A DNA stretch of 40,522 bases from an uncultured Burkholderiales bacterium (GCA_903865035.1 CAIPII010000113.1:1-40522); one strand, 5' to 3'; shown: positions 28,473-38,154, counted from the first letter of the stretch. Notes: generated from the letters alone by a model not told the origin. Made by a program: numbers and translations.

Positions 28473-29144
28473 ATGTCAAGAAAACCCAAAAAAGGCTATT
28501 ACGTGCGAGGAGAGTTCATTGCCGAAGGCAGTGAGCTTGACTTGGCTTACAAGCGCGAATTAAAAGGCAGCGATAGTGCCAGCAAAACGGACCTCAAGCG
28601 TGAGAGCACCGAGAGGCAAAAACTAGGTGTAGAGCTCCTGGAGTTGAGGGCCGATTTGCGCGATCAACTCCTCTCCAAAGGCCACCTCAATGAGCTTTTG
28701 GTTGAGGCCTTGGCACAAGCCAAAAAAATCACGGACTTTGAGGGCAAACGCCGTCAAATGCAGTACGTGGGCAAACTCATGAGAAAACTCTCAGATGAGG
28801 ATGTGGTGGCCTTGCAAGAGGCTTTGCTGTTGCAACACGGTGGCTCGGCAAAAGAGACCCAAGCCTTGCATTTGGCCGAGAGTTGGAGAGACAGGCTCTT
28901 GACCAACGAAGATGCACTCACCCAATGGGTGAGCGAGCACCCCCAAACGGATGCTCAAGCGCTCAGAGCGCTCATTCGCCAAGCGCAAAAGGATGCAGTC
29001 CCCTTGAGCGCGCGCGAGGTCTCAGAGGGCAAAGCCCCAAGACAATCTCGCGCGTACCGAGAGATTTTTCAATGGATTCGTCAAGCCCTCAAAAGTGCCG
29101 ACGAGGACCAAAACCCCTCAGATGCCCCCGCCCTTGAAGACTGA
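28473..29144 (+). CDS. darP: Ribosome biogenesis factor DarP (YjgA, DUF615)
   Basis: A 223-residue helical protein of the YjgA/DUF615 family, which in E. coli promotes late maturation of the 50S peptidyl-transferase centre. The ATG at 28473 gives MSRKPKKGYYVRGEFI; earlier in-frame starts would run into the pmbA start. Conserved stretches are LKRESTERQKLGVELLEL, IARARKITD-like AQAKKITDFEGKRRQMQYVGKLMR and SRAYREIFQWIR. Paired divergently with pmbA, the order common in proteobacteria. The charged C-terminus (EDQNPSDAPALED) is likely disordered. Confidence 0.94.
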   Translation: MSRKPKKGYYVRGEFIAEGSELDLAYKRELKGSDSASKTDLKRESTERQKLGVELLELRADLRDQLLSKGHLNELLVEALAQAKKITDFEGKRRQMQYVGKLMRKLSDEDVVALQEALLLQHGGSAKETQALHLAESWRDRLLTNEDALTQWVSEHPQTDAQALRALIRQAQKDAVPLSAREVSEGKAPRQSRAYREIFQWIRQALKSADEDQNPSDAPALED

Positions 29145-29217
29145 GCATTGAGCTCGCTTATCAATCAAGAGACTTTGACTTCAATCAAACCCCTTTGAAA
29201 TTTGGATACAAGTGACC

Positions 29218-29820
29218 ATGGACATCGACCCCCGCTGTGACACCTTGAAAATTGGATTGCTCTCGGTGAGCGACAGAGCCTCAAGTGGTGTCTACGAAGA
29301 CAAAGGACTGCCCGCACTCAGAACTTGGCTCTCACACGCACTGTGGAACCCCATTGAGTGGCACGAGGCATTGGTTGCAGATGAAATCCCACTCATCAAA
29401 GAGCAACTCCTGCTCATGTGCGAAAAAGGTTGCCACTTGGTGCTGACCACTGGCGGCACAGGTCCTGCCAAGCGAGATGTGACACCCGAGGCCACGCTCG
29501 CTGTTGGTGACAAAGAGATGCCTGGATTTGGCGAACAAATGCGTCAAATCAGCTTGAATTTTGTGCCCACAGCGATTTTGTCCAGACAAGTCGCCGTGAT
29601 CAAAGACCAAACTTTGATCATCAATTTACCGGGACAACCCAAATCCATTGAAGAGACCTTGGGTGGTTTGCCTGAGTCGCCCACCCAAAAAAGAGTACCT
29701 GGCATTTTTGCTGCAGTGCCCTATTGCGTCGATTTGATCGGCGGCCCCTACATGGAGGCCAAAGAGGACTTTTGCAAAGTTCACCGCCCCAAAAACGCAC
29801 TTCACTCCAAGCGAATTTAA
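29218..29820 (+). CDS. mog: Molybdopterin adenylyltransferase
   Basis: Adenylylates molybdopterin before molybdenum insertion. 200 residues from the ATG at 29218 (GTG at 29212 possible). Mog landmarks: IGLLSVSDRASSGVYEDKG, the loop LVLTTGGTGPAKRDVTPEAT, MPGFGEQMR and IINLPGQPKSIEE. The GGTGPAKRDVTPE signature fits Mog rather than the MogA/MoaB paralogue by its KRD segment. No molybdoenzyme or other moa/moe gene is in the window. Confidence 0.93.
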   Translation: MDIDPRCDTLKIGLLSVSDRASSGVYEDKGLPALRTWLSHALWNPIEWHEALVADEIPLIKEQLLLMCEKGCHLVLTTGGTGPAKRDVTPEATLAVGDKEMPGFGEQMRQISLNFVPTAILSRQVAVIKDQTLIINLPGQPKSIEETLGGLPESPTQKRVPGIFAAVPYCVDLIGGPYMEAKEDFCKVHRPKNALHSKRI

Positions 29821-29829
29821 TCACCCATG

Positions 29830-29870
29830 AAAAAAGGAATCGCAGCCTCCATCTCAAGACTGCGATTCCT
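29830..29870 (-). terminator. Rho-independent terminator of the nitroreductase transcript
   Basis: AGGAATCGCAG (29835-29845) and CTGCGATTCCT (29860-29870) form a perfect 11-bp stem with a 14-base loop. On the minus strand it is followed by six T. It ends the cysE/nitroreductase side, 37 bp after the nitroreductase stop. It may also help stop mog. Confidence 0.88.
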
Positions 29871-29906
29871 CATGATGACACCCAGAGCCCCAGGTCTGAG
29901 GGGCAA

Positions 29907-30521
29907 TTAGAGTGTGCTCAACACTTCAGACAAAGCTCTTCTGGCCTTTCTTGGCCAGTTGCCTGCTGCGGGCTTGCCCACTGCGATCAACATGACGGGC
30001 ACCTCGTGCTCACCCAAATGAAAGGCTTTGGCAACGCCTGGGGCATCAAATCCGATCATCGCACCCGAGACCAAACCTTTGGCCTGAGCGGCGTACATGA
30101 GCGTCATCGAGGCCAAAGCGCCAGAGCGAATGGCCTCATCACGCTGCAATTGTGAGTTGTTGTCGTACATGCCGTTGGCCATTCCAATCCAACCGTCATA
30201 AGCGGCTTGATCAATGGCACCCGCGTCCAGCATGGGCTTGATCACGTGGGGCAAATCTTGATAACCCATGGTGTTGCCAACCACGATGAAGGTGACTGCG
30301 GCATCTCCCACCTTGGGTTGATTGAAAGCGAGAGCTTTCAATTGTGCTTTTTTCTCGCTGGAGCTCACCGCAATGAGTCTCCAGTTTTGCATGTTAAAGG
30401 AGGTGGGGGTGTTGATGGTGAGCTGCACCAATTCCTCAATTTCAGCTTGACTCAGGTGATGGGTGGAATCGAAATTGTTGGCTGATGTGCGCTCTTTGAT
30501 GATGCTGATGGCGTCTGACAT
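29907..30521 (-). CDS. Nitroreductase family protein
   Basis: A 204-residue FMN-dependent oxidoreductase. The ATG at 30521 has GGAG upstream (ACTGGAGCCTTCATTC); extension to 30623 would run into low-complexity leader. FMN-binding features: RTSANNFD near the N-terminus, INTPTSFNMQNWRLIAVSS (phosphate/flavin contact) and the late MIGFDAPGVAKAFHLGEHEVPVMLIAVGKP. GALASMTLMYAAQAKGLVSGAM is the central helix. Such enzymes reduce quinones or nitro-compounds with NAD(P)H; the physiological substrate is unknown. It lies 122 bp downstream of cysE and may be cotranscribed. Confidence 0.9.
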   Translation of the reverse strand: MSDAISIIKERTSANNFDSTHHLSQAEIEELVQLTINTPTSFNMQNWRLIAVSSSEKKAQLKALAFNQPKVGDAAVTFIVVGNTMGYQDLPHVIKPMLDAGAIDQAAYDGWIGMANGMYDNNSQLQRDEAIRSGALASMTLMYAAQAKGLVSGAMIGFDAPGVAKAFHLGEHEVPVMLIAVGKPAAGNWPRKARRALSEVLSTL

Positions 30522-30643
30522 GAATGAAGGCTCCAGTGGGGTTGAAAAAAAAGGAAAAAGGAAAAATAAAAGCTCTTGTGCAATTGGGTTTGATCCCCAA
30601 GATTTCAAGCCCCTCAAGGACAAGGAGCCAAGAGAAATTGAAT

Positions 30644-31399
30644 TCAGTGCTGCTTTTTCTCAAGCAGCTCGGCCAAGCTCGCTTGCAAATCAGCGATCCT
30701 TCTCTCTTGAACTTGGGTGAGTTCACTCAACTCTTTGAGGGTTTGGAGAACAGGATCGTCTGCACTGGTGACGCCATAAGCGCTGAAAGGTTTGTTTTGA
30801 TCAGAAGGGTTGGGACTCAAGGCAACGCCAAACACATCGTACTGCTCAGGTGTTTGGTCCTGGCCCGAATGCTCAGAACTTGAGGACGGCAAAATGATGC
30901 GAGCGGGGTTCCCAATGGCGGTGGCTCCTGCAGGCACGGGTTTGGTCACCACCGCATTGCTGCCAATCTTTGCACCATCTCCAACCTCAAAACCACCCAA
31001 GACCTTGGCACCAGCTCCAATCACCACATCGCGACCGATGGTGGGATGGCGTTTAACGCCTTTGTACAAACTCGTGCCCCCAAGCGTGACACCTTGGTAA
31101 ATGGTGCATCCATCTCCAATTTCAGCGGTCTCGCCCACCACCACACCCATGGCATGGTCAAAGAAGACGCGCACACCAATCTTGGCAGCGGGATGGATCT
31201 CAATGCCAGTCAAAAAACGACTCACATGAGCGATGAATCTCGCAAGCCAATGAAACCCCACACCCCAAAGGGCGTGCGAGAGGCGATGCAACACCAGGGC
31301 ATGTAAACCCGGGTAACAGGTGAGCACCTCAAAACGACTCTTGGCCGCAGGGTCACGCTCAAAAATGCACTGGATATCGTCTCTTAATTTGGTAAACAT
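30644..31399 (-). CDS. cysE: Serine O-acetyltransferase
   Basis: Acetylates serine with acetyl-CoA, first step of cysteine synthesis. 251 residues. An N-terminal helical domain ([21 protein letters not shown]) is followed by the left-handed beta-helix, with [28 protein letters not shown] (catalytic Asp/His), [19 protein letters not shown] and [20 protein letters not shown]. The C-terminus continues past the helix with a Ser-rich linker and a final coiled helix ([27 protein letters not shown]). This helix is longer than in E. coli CysE and may affect oligomer or cysteine-synthase contacts. It starts 6 bp after trmJ. Confidence 0.95.
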   Translation of the reverse strand: MFTKLRDDIQCIFERDPAAKSRFEVLTCYPGLHALVLHRLSHALWGVGFHWLARFIAHVSRFLTGIEIHPAAKIGVRVFFDHAMGVVVGETAEIGDGCTIYQGVTLGGTSLYKGVKRHPTIGRDVVIGAGAKVLGGFEVGDGAKIGSNAVVTKPVPAGATAIGNPARIILPSSSSEHSGQDQTPEQYDVFGVALSPNPSDQNKPFSAYGVTSADDPVLQTLKELSELTQVQERRIADLQASLAELLEKKQH

Positions 31400-31405
31400 A
31401 GGCCT

Positions 31406-32173
31406 CTAGTCTAGCTCTTTTGAGGCTCTCTTGAGCGCCATGTGCTTAGCAACACCTCTGAGGATGTGGACTTCCTCGGGCGAGAGATGTGCTCGGTTAA
31501 AGAGCTGTTGCAGCCTGGGCATGAGTTTTTTGGGTGCCAAAGGATCTAAAAATCCGATCTCAACCAAGGAAGCCTCCCAATGGGCCAGTAGCCCAGCAAT
31601 GGCAGGACCATCTGCCAATTCTCGACTTGCTTGGTCCGCTGCAGTGCTCTTCATTGCATCAGCACCCAAGTAGGAAGTGGCCCCACCCAAACGGAGCCTC
31701 CATTCGTAGGCAATGACTTGCGCGGCACTGGCCAAATTCAATGATCCGAAATTGGGGTTGGTCGGAATGCTCAAAGCCACATGGCATCGATAAACATCCT
31801 CATTGGTCATGCCAAAGCGCTCAGAGCCAAATAAAAATGCAATGCCCTTGGGTTGAGGCTCCTCGGCTTTGAGGGTTTCAAAGTGCTCCCTGGGCGTGCG
31901 AGTAGGCGGTCCAAAATCTCTGGGTGTCATGGCCGTGGCACACCAATGGGTCATGTCGGTGAGGGCCTCCTCTAATGTTTGGACGACCCGTGCATTTTTG
32001 AGAACGTCTTGTGCGCCACTGGAACGCTGAAGGGTCTCTTCTCGGCGCAGCACATTGTCAAAGCGAGGTCTCACCAAAACCAGATCGTCAAAGCCCATGA
32101 CTTTCATGGCCCTGGCCACTCCTCCCACGTTGCCAGCGTGGCTCGTCTCGATCAATACAAATCTGGTTTTCAT
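31406..32173 (-). CDS. trmJ: tRNA (cytidine/uridine-2'-O-)-methyltransferase TrmJ
   Basis: SPOUT-class SAM methyltransferase that modifies position 32 of several tRNAs. 255 residues from the ATG at 32173 (MKTRFVLIETSHAGNVGG). The start contains the conserved SHPGN-like SHAGNVGGVARAMK. The C-terminal trefoil knot is FLFGSERFGMTNEDVYRCH followed by IPTNPNFGSLNLASAAQVIAYE. A C-terminal helical tail (about 170-255) is typical. It leads a transcript with cysE. Confidence 0.93.
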   Translation of the reverse strand: MKTRFVLIETSHAGNVGGVARAMKVMGFDDLVLVRPRFDNVLRREETLQRSSGAQDVLKNARVVQTLEEALTDMTHWCATAMTPRDFGPPTRTPREHFETLKAEEPQPKGIAFLFGSERFGMTNEDVYRCHVALSIPTNPNFGSLNLASAAQVIAYEWRLRLGGATSYLGADAMKSTAADQASRELADGPAIAGLLAHWEASLVEIGFLDPLAPKKLMPRLQQLFNRAHLSPEEVHILRGVAKHMALKRASKELD

Positions 32174-32493
32174 GGTTCTTGTGTTTGAGCTGAAAGATCG
32201 CACAATTTAGTTTCTTTTGACTGGGTGAAATGCCCACACAGTGCCTTAAAATACGTTCTTCTTTGAAGGGTTTTGGCCCTAAAGGGTTGAGGGTCTTGAT
32301 CAATCGCTTTGCCAGATCCTTTCTCAAGCATTTTGTCGCTTGAAGTTGCCTACCGGTTCAAGGTCTCTCTGATCAAGGGTGCATTGTCCTCGATTTAACC
32401 CTGATCGGCTTTGCGGCCCTCTCATTGAAGTGTCATATTTTTTCGTTTAGCAACCTGCGCCTTTGGGCCAATTTTTGAATTGATGTTTTCCTT
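32174..32493. other. 320-bp intergenic region between trmJ and suhB
   Basis: The largest gap in the window. It must hold the divergent promoters for trmJ-cysE and suhB-mutS. I see a weak suhB candidate: TTGCGG (32411-32416), 17-bp spacer, CATATT (32434-32439). There are two inverted repeats: CTTGAA/TTCAAG (32339-32344 and 32357-32362, 12-base loop) and CTTGATCA/TGATCAAG (32295-32302 and 32370-32377). No tRNA-like fold or convincing small ORF was found. Confidence 0.4.
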
Positions 32494-33447
32494 ATGATGC
32501 CTTCCAACACCCTTCATCCAATGCTCAACGTGGCCATCAAAGCAGCAAGAGCGGCTGGGGCCATCATCAACCGTGCCGCGTTGGATGTGGAGTCGGTGCG
32601 CATTTCGCAAAAATCAGTCAACGACTACGTCACCGAAATCGATCAAGCCAGTGAGAACGTGATCATCGAAACACTTCTTGGTGCGTATCCCGACCACGCC
32701 ATCTTGGCCGAAGAGTCCGGTAGTGAACTGGGCAACCCCAATTCTGACCACATTTGGATCATCGATCCTTTGGATGGCACCACCAACTTCATTCACGGCT
32801 TTCCCGTTTATTGTGTGAGCATTGCGCTGGAAGTTCGCGGCAAAATTGAACAAGCCGTGGTCTACGACCCAACTCGCAACGATCTCTTCAGCGCAACCAA
32901 AGGACGCGGCGCATACATGAACGACCGCAGGATGAGGGTGAGCAAACGCATCCATTTGAAAGACTGCTTGCTCTCCACGGGATTTCCATTTCGCGCAGGA
33001 GACGACTTGGAATCGTACTTGAACCTGTTGAGAGACATCACGCCCAAGGTCCAAGCCATCAGGAGACCAGGCGCTGCGGCACTCGATTTGGCCTATGTGG
33101 CTGCAGGATTCAGCGATGGTTTTTTTGAATCAGGCTTGCACCCTTGGGACATGGCGGCTGGCTCATTGCTGATCACAGAGGCAGGAGGCTTGGTTGGCAA
33201 CTACACAGGAGAGAGCGACTTTTTGTATCAACATGAGTGCGTTGCAGGCAATCCAAAAATTTACGCACAAATGGTCCCCGTGCTCAAGCCCTACACGAAA
33301 ATCGTCAAAACGAGCAAAACCAACTTGACTGCCCATCACGATGTGGGCGCCTCGCTTGAAATTGAGCAAGAACACAGTGCTCACCCTGAGCCTTTGAGCA
33401 AAAAACCAACCCTCTCGCGGCCCACCCGCGTTAAGAAATCCTTTTAA
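32494..33447 (+). CDS. suhB: Inositol-1-monophosphatase, SuhB type
   Basis: Magnesium-dependent phosphatase fold; in E. coli SuhB also binds the NusA antitermination complex of rRNA operons. 317 residues. Metal and substrate motifs: [36 protein letters not shown] (core DPLDGTTN) and [17 protein letters not shown]. The phosphatase core ends near residue 269. A further 48 residues form a basic, probably disordered tail (ending [10 protein letters not shown]) not present in E. coli SuhB. Two ATG codons in a row (32494, 32497) are both possible starts. It is 38 bp upstream of mutS. Confidence 0.94.
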   Translation: MMPSNTLHPMLNVAIKAARAAGAIINRAALDVESVRISQKSVNDYVTEIDQASENVIIETLLGAYPDHAILAEESGSELGNPNSDHIWIIDPLDGTTNFIHGFPVYCVSIALEVRGKIEQAVVYDPTRNDLFSATKGRGAYMNDRRMRVSKRIHLKDCLLSTGFPFRAGDDLESYLNLLRDITPKVQAIRRPGAAALDLAYVAAGFSDGFFESGLHPWDMAAGSLLITEAGGLVGNYTGESDFLYQHECVAGNPKIYAQMVPVLKPYTKIVKTSKTNLTAHHDVGASLEIEQEHSAHPEPLSKKPTLSRPTRVKKSF

Positions 33448-33485
33448 GGCGTTCGCGATCTGTCGCCCTTTTCTCGGTGTGAAAG

Positions 33486-36194
33486 ATGAAAGACGCCCCT
33501 AAAAGCACAGAGCCCCAAGCACACGCGTCTGAGGCGAGTGCGCTGCCTGCTCATGCCAACAAAGCCCCTTCTCCTAAGGGCGAGAGCGATACGCCAATGA
33601 TGCAGCAATACAAAGCGATCAAGGCTGAGTTCTCTCAAACGCTTTTGTTTTACCGCATGGGGGACTTCTATGAATTGTTCTTTGATGACGCCCACAAAGC
33701 AGCAGAGCTTTTAGGCATCACCCTCACTCACCGAGGGCAAAGTGGCGGTGAACCCATCCCAATGGCGGGTGTGCCCTTTCACTCGGCTGAAGGGTACTTG
33801 GCCAAGCTGCTCAAAGCTGGCGAGTCGGTGGCCATTTGCGAACAAATTGGCGAGGTCCCAGCCAAAGGACCTGTCAAGCGCCAAGTCGTGAGGGTCTTGA
33901 CGCCGGGAACCCTCACCGAGAGCGAGCTCTTACCAGACAAGAGTGAATCGTTTTTGCTGAGCGTTTATCCAAGTGACAGACCCCAAAAAACGGCTGGATG
34001 TGGCTTGGCTTGGATGAGTCTCACACAAAACACCTTGTACCTGACGGAATGCACTGCTGAGGATTGGCCGCTTTGGATCAACAAAATCGCCCCTAAGGAA
34101 ATCATCTACCCGCAAGGCCTGAGCGAAGCGCTCAAAAAAAACCTGATTGGAGCGCACACACTTTGCCCTCGCACCGATTGGCAGTTTGAGAAAGCCTTGG
34201 GTGAGAGAAAGCTCTTGGAGCAACTCAAAACCAATACCCTTGATGCGTGGCAAGCCCAAGGCATGTCCAACGCGCATGCCGCAGCTGGGGCGCTTTTGAG
34301 TTATGCCGAGCACACCCAAGGTCAACACCTTCCCCACGTCAACACATTGTGCATGGTCCAAGAACGTGAGGGTGTTGATCTGCCCCAAAGCACCAAACGA
34401 AATTTGGAAATCACCCAAACCTTGAGAGGCGAGGACTCACCGACCTTGTTTTCTTTGTTGGACACTTGCATGAGCTCCATGGGCTCTAGAGAGCTCAAGC
34501 GCTGGCTACTGGAGCCTCCCATTTCTCGTGAGTTGCCCAAGGCAAGGCTTGAGGCCATGCGAATCCTCATGAGCGAGGCGTCAAGAAAGACCAAGAGCAA
34601 TGCGGCACTGAGTGAGACGCCCTTTAAGACCTTGAGAAGTGCATTGAAGGGACTCTCCGATGTTCAACGCATCTCCGTTCGAATTGGGTTGTCGCAAGTC
34701 AAACCCCGTGAGTTGAACGCCTTGGCACGGGCGTTCTCTCAAGGACAAGCCATTTTGGAGCACTTGAATGAGCTCTCCGACTGTGCTTTGTTGAATCACA
34801 TCAAAAGCCATTTGTGGATTGACTCCAAATGGCAAACTTTGATCGAGCGAGCCATTGATCCCGAGCCCTCAAATCTCATTCGAGATGGAGGCGTGATTGC
34901 AAGGGGATACGATCAAGAGCTTGACGAATTGAGAGACATTCAAAACAATTGCGACGCATTTCTTTTGGAACTCGAAACCTCTGAGCGTGCAAGAACGGGC
35001 ATACCCAACCTCAAAGTGCAATTCAACAAAGTCCACGGCTTTTTCATTGAGGTCAGCCAAGGCCAACTGGCCCGCATCCCAGAAGACTACAAACGTCGAC
35101 AAACGCTCAAAAATGCTGAGCGCTTCATCACCCCTGAGCTCAAAGCGTTCGAGGACAAAGCCCTTTCTGCTCAGGAAAGGGCCCTTGCCAAAGAGAAGTG
35201 GCTCTTTGAGGAACTCTTGGCGCAACTGCAAGGACTGGTGGCTCCATTGGGAGCAATGGCGCAATCCTTGGCTCAACTCGATGCATTGCTCAGCCTTTGT
35301 GAGCGCAGCGACACCTTGGGTTGGTGTGAGCCTCAATACGTGAATCACACTTGCATTGAGATCACCGATGGACGTCACCCTGTGGTGGAGTCAAGGCTTA
35401 GGCAAACGTCTGAGAAGACCTTCATTGCAAATTCAACCCAATTGGGCGCCAAAGCACGAATGCAAATCATCACGGGCCCCAACATGGGTGGTAAATCAAC
35501 TTACATGAGACAAGTGGCCTTGATCGTGCTTTTGGCCTGCATGGGCTCACATGTCCCTGCCTCGGCTTGTGTCTTGGGCCCAATCGACGCCATACACACC
35601 AGAATTGGAGCGGCCGACGACTTGGCCAATGCCCAGTCCACTTTCATGATGGAGATGACAGAAGCGGCTCAAATTCTCAACAGCGCGGGCCCCAACAGTT
35701 TGGTGCTCATGGATGAGATTGGTCGAGGAACTTCAACTTTTGATGGATTGGCTTTGGCCAGTGCGATTGCAAGCTTTTTACACAACAAGTGTCAATCCTT
35801 CTCTCTATTTGCCACCCACTACTTTGAGCTCACTGAATTTCCAGTTCGACACAGCCAAGCTCAGAACATTCACCTGGGGGCCACGCAAAGCAGCTCAGGC
35901 ATTGCTTTTTTGCACAAAATCGAGCCCGGTCCGGCCAGTCAAAGCTACGGCATCCAAGTTGCAAAATTGGCAGGCATCCCACTGCCCGTGCTCAACCAAG
36001 CGCGCCATCTGTTGGAACATTTGGAGCAAGAGGCGCTGAACCAAACCTCTCAGGTCGATCTTTTTGAGACCGAATTTGAAGACGTGCTCCAAGGCGACAC
36101 TGCACTTGAAGCTAAACTACGGGAACTCAATCCTGATTCACTCTCACCCAAAGAAGCACTCGATGCTCTTTACGCTTTAAAGAAACTCTTATGA
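33486..36194 (+). CDS. mutS: DNA mismatch repair protein MutS
   Basis: Recognises base mismatches and starts methyl-directed repair with MutL. 902 residues. The mismatch-reading Phe-x-Glu is F61 and E63 in [10 protein letters not shown], so the N-terminus is about 25 residues longer than in E. coli, with an Ala/Pro/Lys-rich, likely disordered lead. The Walker A motif GPNMGGKS is at about 664-671, followed by the Walker [13 protein letters not shown] and the [10 protein letters not shown] loop. The C-terminal region is shortish but includes [12 protein letters not shown] and a final helical piece. Its stop overlaps the next gene (ATGA at 36191-36194). Confidence 0.98.
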   Translation: MKDAPKSTEPQAHASEASALPAHANKAPSPKGESDTPMMQQYKAIKAEFSQTLLFYRMGDFYELFFDDAHKAAELLGITLTHRGQSGGEPIPMAGVPFHSAEGYLAKLLKAGESVAICEQIGEVPAKGPVKRQVVRVLTPGTLTESELLPDKSESFLLSVYPSDRPQKTAGCGLAWMSLTQNTLYLTECTAEDWPLWINKIAPKEIIYPQGLSEALKKNLIGAHTLCPRTDWQFEKALGERKLLEQLKTNTLDAWQAQGMSNAHAAAGALLSYAEHTQGQHLPHVNTLCMVQEREGVDLPQSTKRNLEITQTLRGEDSPTLFSLLDTCMSSMGSRELKRWLLEPPISRELPKARLEAMRILMSEASRKTKSNAALSETPFKTLRSALKGLSDVQRISVRIGLSQVKPRELNALARAFSQGQAILEHLNELSDCALLNHIKSHLWIDSKWQTLIERAIDPEPSNLIRDGGVIARGYDQELDELRDIQNNCDAFLLELETSERARTGIPNLKVQFNKVHGFFIEVSQGQLARIPEDYKRRQTLKNAERFITPELKAFEDKALSAQERALAKEKWLFEELLAQLQGLVAPLGAMAQSLAQLDALLSLCERSDTLGWCEPQYVNHTCIEITDGRHPVVESRLRQTSEKTFIANSTQLGAKARMQIITGPNMGGKSTYMRQVALIVLLACMGSHVPASACVLGPIDAIHTRIGAADDLANAQSTFMMEMTEAAQILNSAGPNSLVLMDEIGRGTSTFDGLALASAIASFLHNKCQSFSLFATHYFELTEFPVRHSQAQNIHLGATQSSSGIAFLHKIEPGPASQSYGIQVAKLAGIPLPVLNQARHLLEHLEQEALNQTSQVDLFETEFEDVLQGDTALEAKLRELNPDSLSPKEALDALYALKKLL

Positions 36195-37030
36195 CCTATT
36201 GTGTAGCCATCAAGCTCAAAGCCGGACTGGTTTTTCTCTCCGACTCCAGGACAAACGCTGGTCTTGACCAAATCAGCACCTTTAGAAAAATGATCGTCTA
36301 TGAAAAAAAGGACGACCGCTTCATGGTGCTTTTGTCGGCGGGCAATTTGAGCATTTCGCAATCGATCAGGGAAATCTTGCAAGTCGAAAAGATCAAAGAA
36401 ACCTCTGCTCTGACGGGTGAGGAAGAGGTGATCACGATTTGGAATGCCAAGAGCATGTTTGATGCGACTCGCATTTTGGGCGCTGCAGTTCGAAGGGTTT
36501 ATGAAAGAGATGCGCAATCCCTGAAAGCCTCAGGCGTCGATTTCAATGTGTCTTTGATTTTTGGCGGTCAAATCAAGGGCGAGAACATGCGGCTCTTTCA
36601 AGTCTATTCGGCTGGCAACTTCATCGAAGCCACGAGCGAGACGCCCTACTTCCAAATTGGCGAATCCAAATACGGCAAGCCCGTCTTGGACCGTGTGATC
36701 ACGCCAGAAACCCCCTTGGACGAGGCCACCAAGTGCGCCTTGGTCTCCATGGACTCGACCTTGAAGTCAAATCTGTCAGTTGGCCTTCCATTGGATCTTG
36801 CGGTCTATGAGGTGAACCAATTCCAAAGCGACAAGTTGCTCAGCATTGACGAGACCAACCCCTACTTCAAAATGCTTCACACCAGTTGGGGTGACAAACT
36901 GAGGCAAGTCTTTGATGCGATCGAAGACCCGTTGTGGCATGGTGAAAAAACCGAAACCCCCATCCTCAACGCAAGCGCAGTGTCGGGCTCTTTGAAGAAA
37001 ATTTCATCGCACAGCGAAAAATTAATCTGA
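36191..37030 (+). CDS. Anbu-type bacterial proteasome homologue
   Basis: A 279-residue Ntn-hydrolase of the proteasome beta-subunit type (Anbu). The ORF starts [24 protein letters not shown]. Removal of Met leaves Thr1 as the catalytic nucleophile, with Asp17 (SDSRTNAG) and Lys32 (TFRKM) as the partners, all present. [21 protein letters not shown] and [14 protein letters not shown] follow. Anbu forms self-compartmentalised rings; its role is poorly understood. The usual Anbu neighbours (alpha-E, transglutaminase, ATP-grasp genes) are absent. Instead its ATG overlaps the mutS stop, so it should be translated with MutS. No ATPase partner is nearby. Confidence 0.9.
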   Translation: MTYCVAIKLKAGLVFLSDSRTNAGLDQISTFRKMIVYEKKDDRFMVLLSAGNLSISQSIREILQVEKIKETSALTGEEEVITIWNAKSMFDATRILGAAVRRVYERDAQSLKASGVDFNVSLIFGGQIKGENMRLFQVYSAGNFIEATSETPYFQIGESKYGKPVLDRVITPETPLDEATKCALVSMDSTLKSNLSVGLPLDLAVYEVNQFQSDKLLSIDETNPYFKMLHTSWGDKLRQVFDAIEDPLWHGEKTETPILNASAVSGSLKKISSHSEKLI

Positions 37031-37037
37031 CTTGATT

Positions 37038-37082
37038 TTTGAGGCAACCCCAAAAAGGCTTTAAGCCTCTCTAGGCCTCAAA
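37038..37082. repeat. Nested inverted repeats in the Anbu-uppP convergent gap
   Basis: TTTGAGGC (37038-37045) matches GCCTCAAA (37075-37082). Between them AGGCTTTAAGCCT (37056-37068) is a palindrome, and GAGGC (37041-37045) can also pair with GCCTC (37065-37069). The two hairpins are alternatives. They may terminate both convergent genes, but T-runs are short. Confidence 0.4.
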
Positions 37083-37088
37083 TTCAAC

Positions 37089-37940
37089 TCAAGCCGACCA
37101 TTTGAGCCAGCCCAATGTGGCTGTGGCCCAAATGATGACTCCAAAGACGATGCGGTAGTAGGCAAAAGGCACGAAGCTATGGGTAGAGATGTAGCGAAGT
37201 AGCCACTTCACACATATCCATGCACTCACAAACGAGACCACCAAACCCACCATGAAAAGGGGTAAATCGTCCATTGATAGCAAAGCGCGTTCTTTATAGA
37301 GGCTGTAAACACCGGCGCCAAAGAGCGTTGGGATGGCCAAATAAAAAGAAAACTCAGTGGCCGCCTTGCGACTCAGTCCAAAGAACATGCCACCGATGAT
37401 CGTCGCACCAGAGCGAGAAGTGCCTGGGATGAGCGCAAGACACTGGACCAGTCCGACGATCAAAGCGTCCTTGGGCGTCATGGATTCCACATTGAGCACA
37501 CGCGCTTGATCGTTGGGATGTTGATCCACTCCCAAAGGGCGGCCCCATCTCTCAACCCACAAAATCACGATGCCTCCCAAAATGAAGGTGCTCGCGACCA
37601 CCTCTGGCGTGAACAAATGGGCTTTGATGAAGTGACTCAAAAGGACACCCAAGAGAGCGGCTGGCATGAAAGCAATGAGCACATTCATGGCAAAAGCTCT
37701 GGAGGACCTCAGTTGTGTCAAGGAGCGCACGGTGTACCAAACTTTTTGCCAAAACACCAACAGCACCGCGAATATCGCGCCCGATTGAATCGCAATGTCA
37801 AAGACCTTGGCCCTATCGTCGTTGAAATCGATCAATGAGCCCATCAAAACCAAGTGTCCTGTGGATGAGATCGGTAAAAATTCCGTCAACCCCTCCACCA
37901 CGCCCATCAGAGCAGCTTTGAAAAGTAACAATGTATCCAA
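37089..37940 (-). CDS. uppP: Undecaprenyl-diphosphate phosphatase
   Basis: Integral membrane phosphatase (BacA) that recycles the undecaprenyl carrier for cell-wall synthesis. 283 residues with about eight membrane helices. Active-site motifs are [20 protein letters not shown] near the N-terminus and [10 protein letters not shown] (Arg and Ser) further on. I choose TTG at 37940: it gives [13 protein letters not shown], the normal family start, and has AGGACT upstream at the right distance. The longer form from 38009 would add 23 residues with no family match. Overexpression of such enzymes gives bacitracin tolerance in E. coli. Confidence 0.94.
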   Translation of the reverse strand: MDTLLLFKAALMGVVEGLTEFLPISSTGHLVLMGSLIDFNDDRAKVFDIAIQSGAIFAVLLVFWQKVWYTVRSLTQLRSSRAFAMNVLIAFMPAALLGVLLSHFIKAHLFTPEVVASTFILGGIVILWVERWGRPLGVDQHPNDQARVLNVESMTPKDALIVGLVQCLALIPGTSRSGATIIGGMFFGLSRKAATEFSFYLAIPTLFGAGVYSLYKERALLSMDDLPLFMVGLVVSFVSAWICVKWLLRYISTHSFVPFAYYRIVFGVIIWATATLGWLKWSA

Positions 37941-37984
37941 AATCAGTCCTTGTATAGCCTCAACGCCAAATGTGAATTTTTGCT

Positions 37985-38013
37985 TTGGTGCCCCCCAATT
38001 GGGGATCACCCAA
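37985..38013. promoter_or_regulatory. Interrupted palindrome in the uppP-glnS divergent region
   Basis: A perfect 12-bp core CCCCAATTGGGG (37993-38004) is flanked by TTGGTG (37985-37990) and CACCCAA (38007-38013), an almost complete 29-bp dyad. On the minus strand GATAAT (38015-38020) would place transcription start for uppP at the edge of the dyad. This suits an operator or a 5'-leader hairpin for uppP. No -35 is obvious. Confidence 0.5.
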
Positions 38014-38154
38014 GATTATCTCGCGCTTACTGTCCTTCTCGAGGTGCGAAGGAGGACTTTTTTTCTTTTTTCCAGAGCAACTCATTCATGAGCAATTTTG
38101 AGCACAGAGACAACACTCGATGAAAACCCTCTAAAACTGCCTAAAATCAGGGGC

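Noticed and set aside
32088-32327. 79-codon minus-strand ORF across the trmJ start and the gap
   Set aside because: It overlaps trmJ out of frame, has no recognisable domain and no convincing ribosome-binding site.
32351-32368. GGTTCAAGGTC resembling a tRNA T-loop
   Set aside because: No matching T-stem, anticodon arm or acceptor stem can be formed around it.
38088-38123. 11-codon ORF before glnS (ATG at 38088)
   Set aside because: The nearest GGAGG is more than 30 bases upstream, too far to act as its ribosome-binding site.
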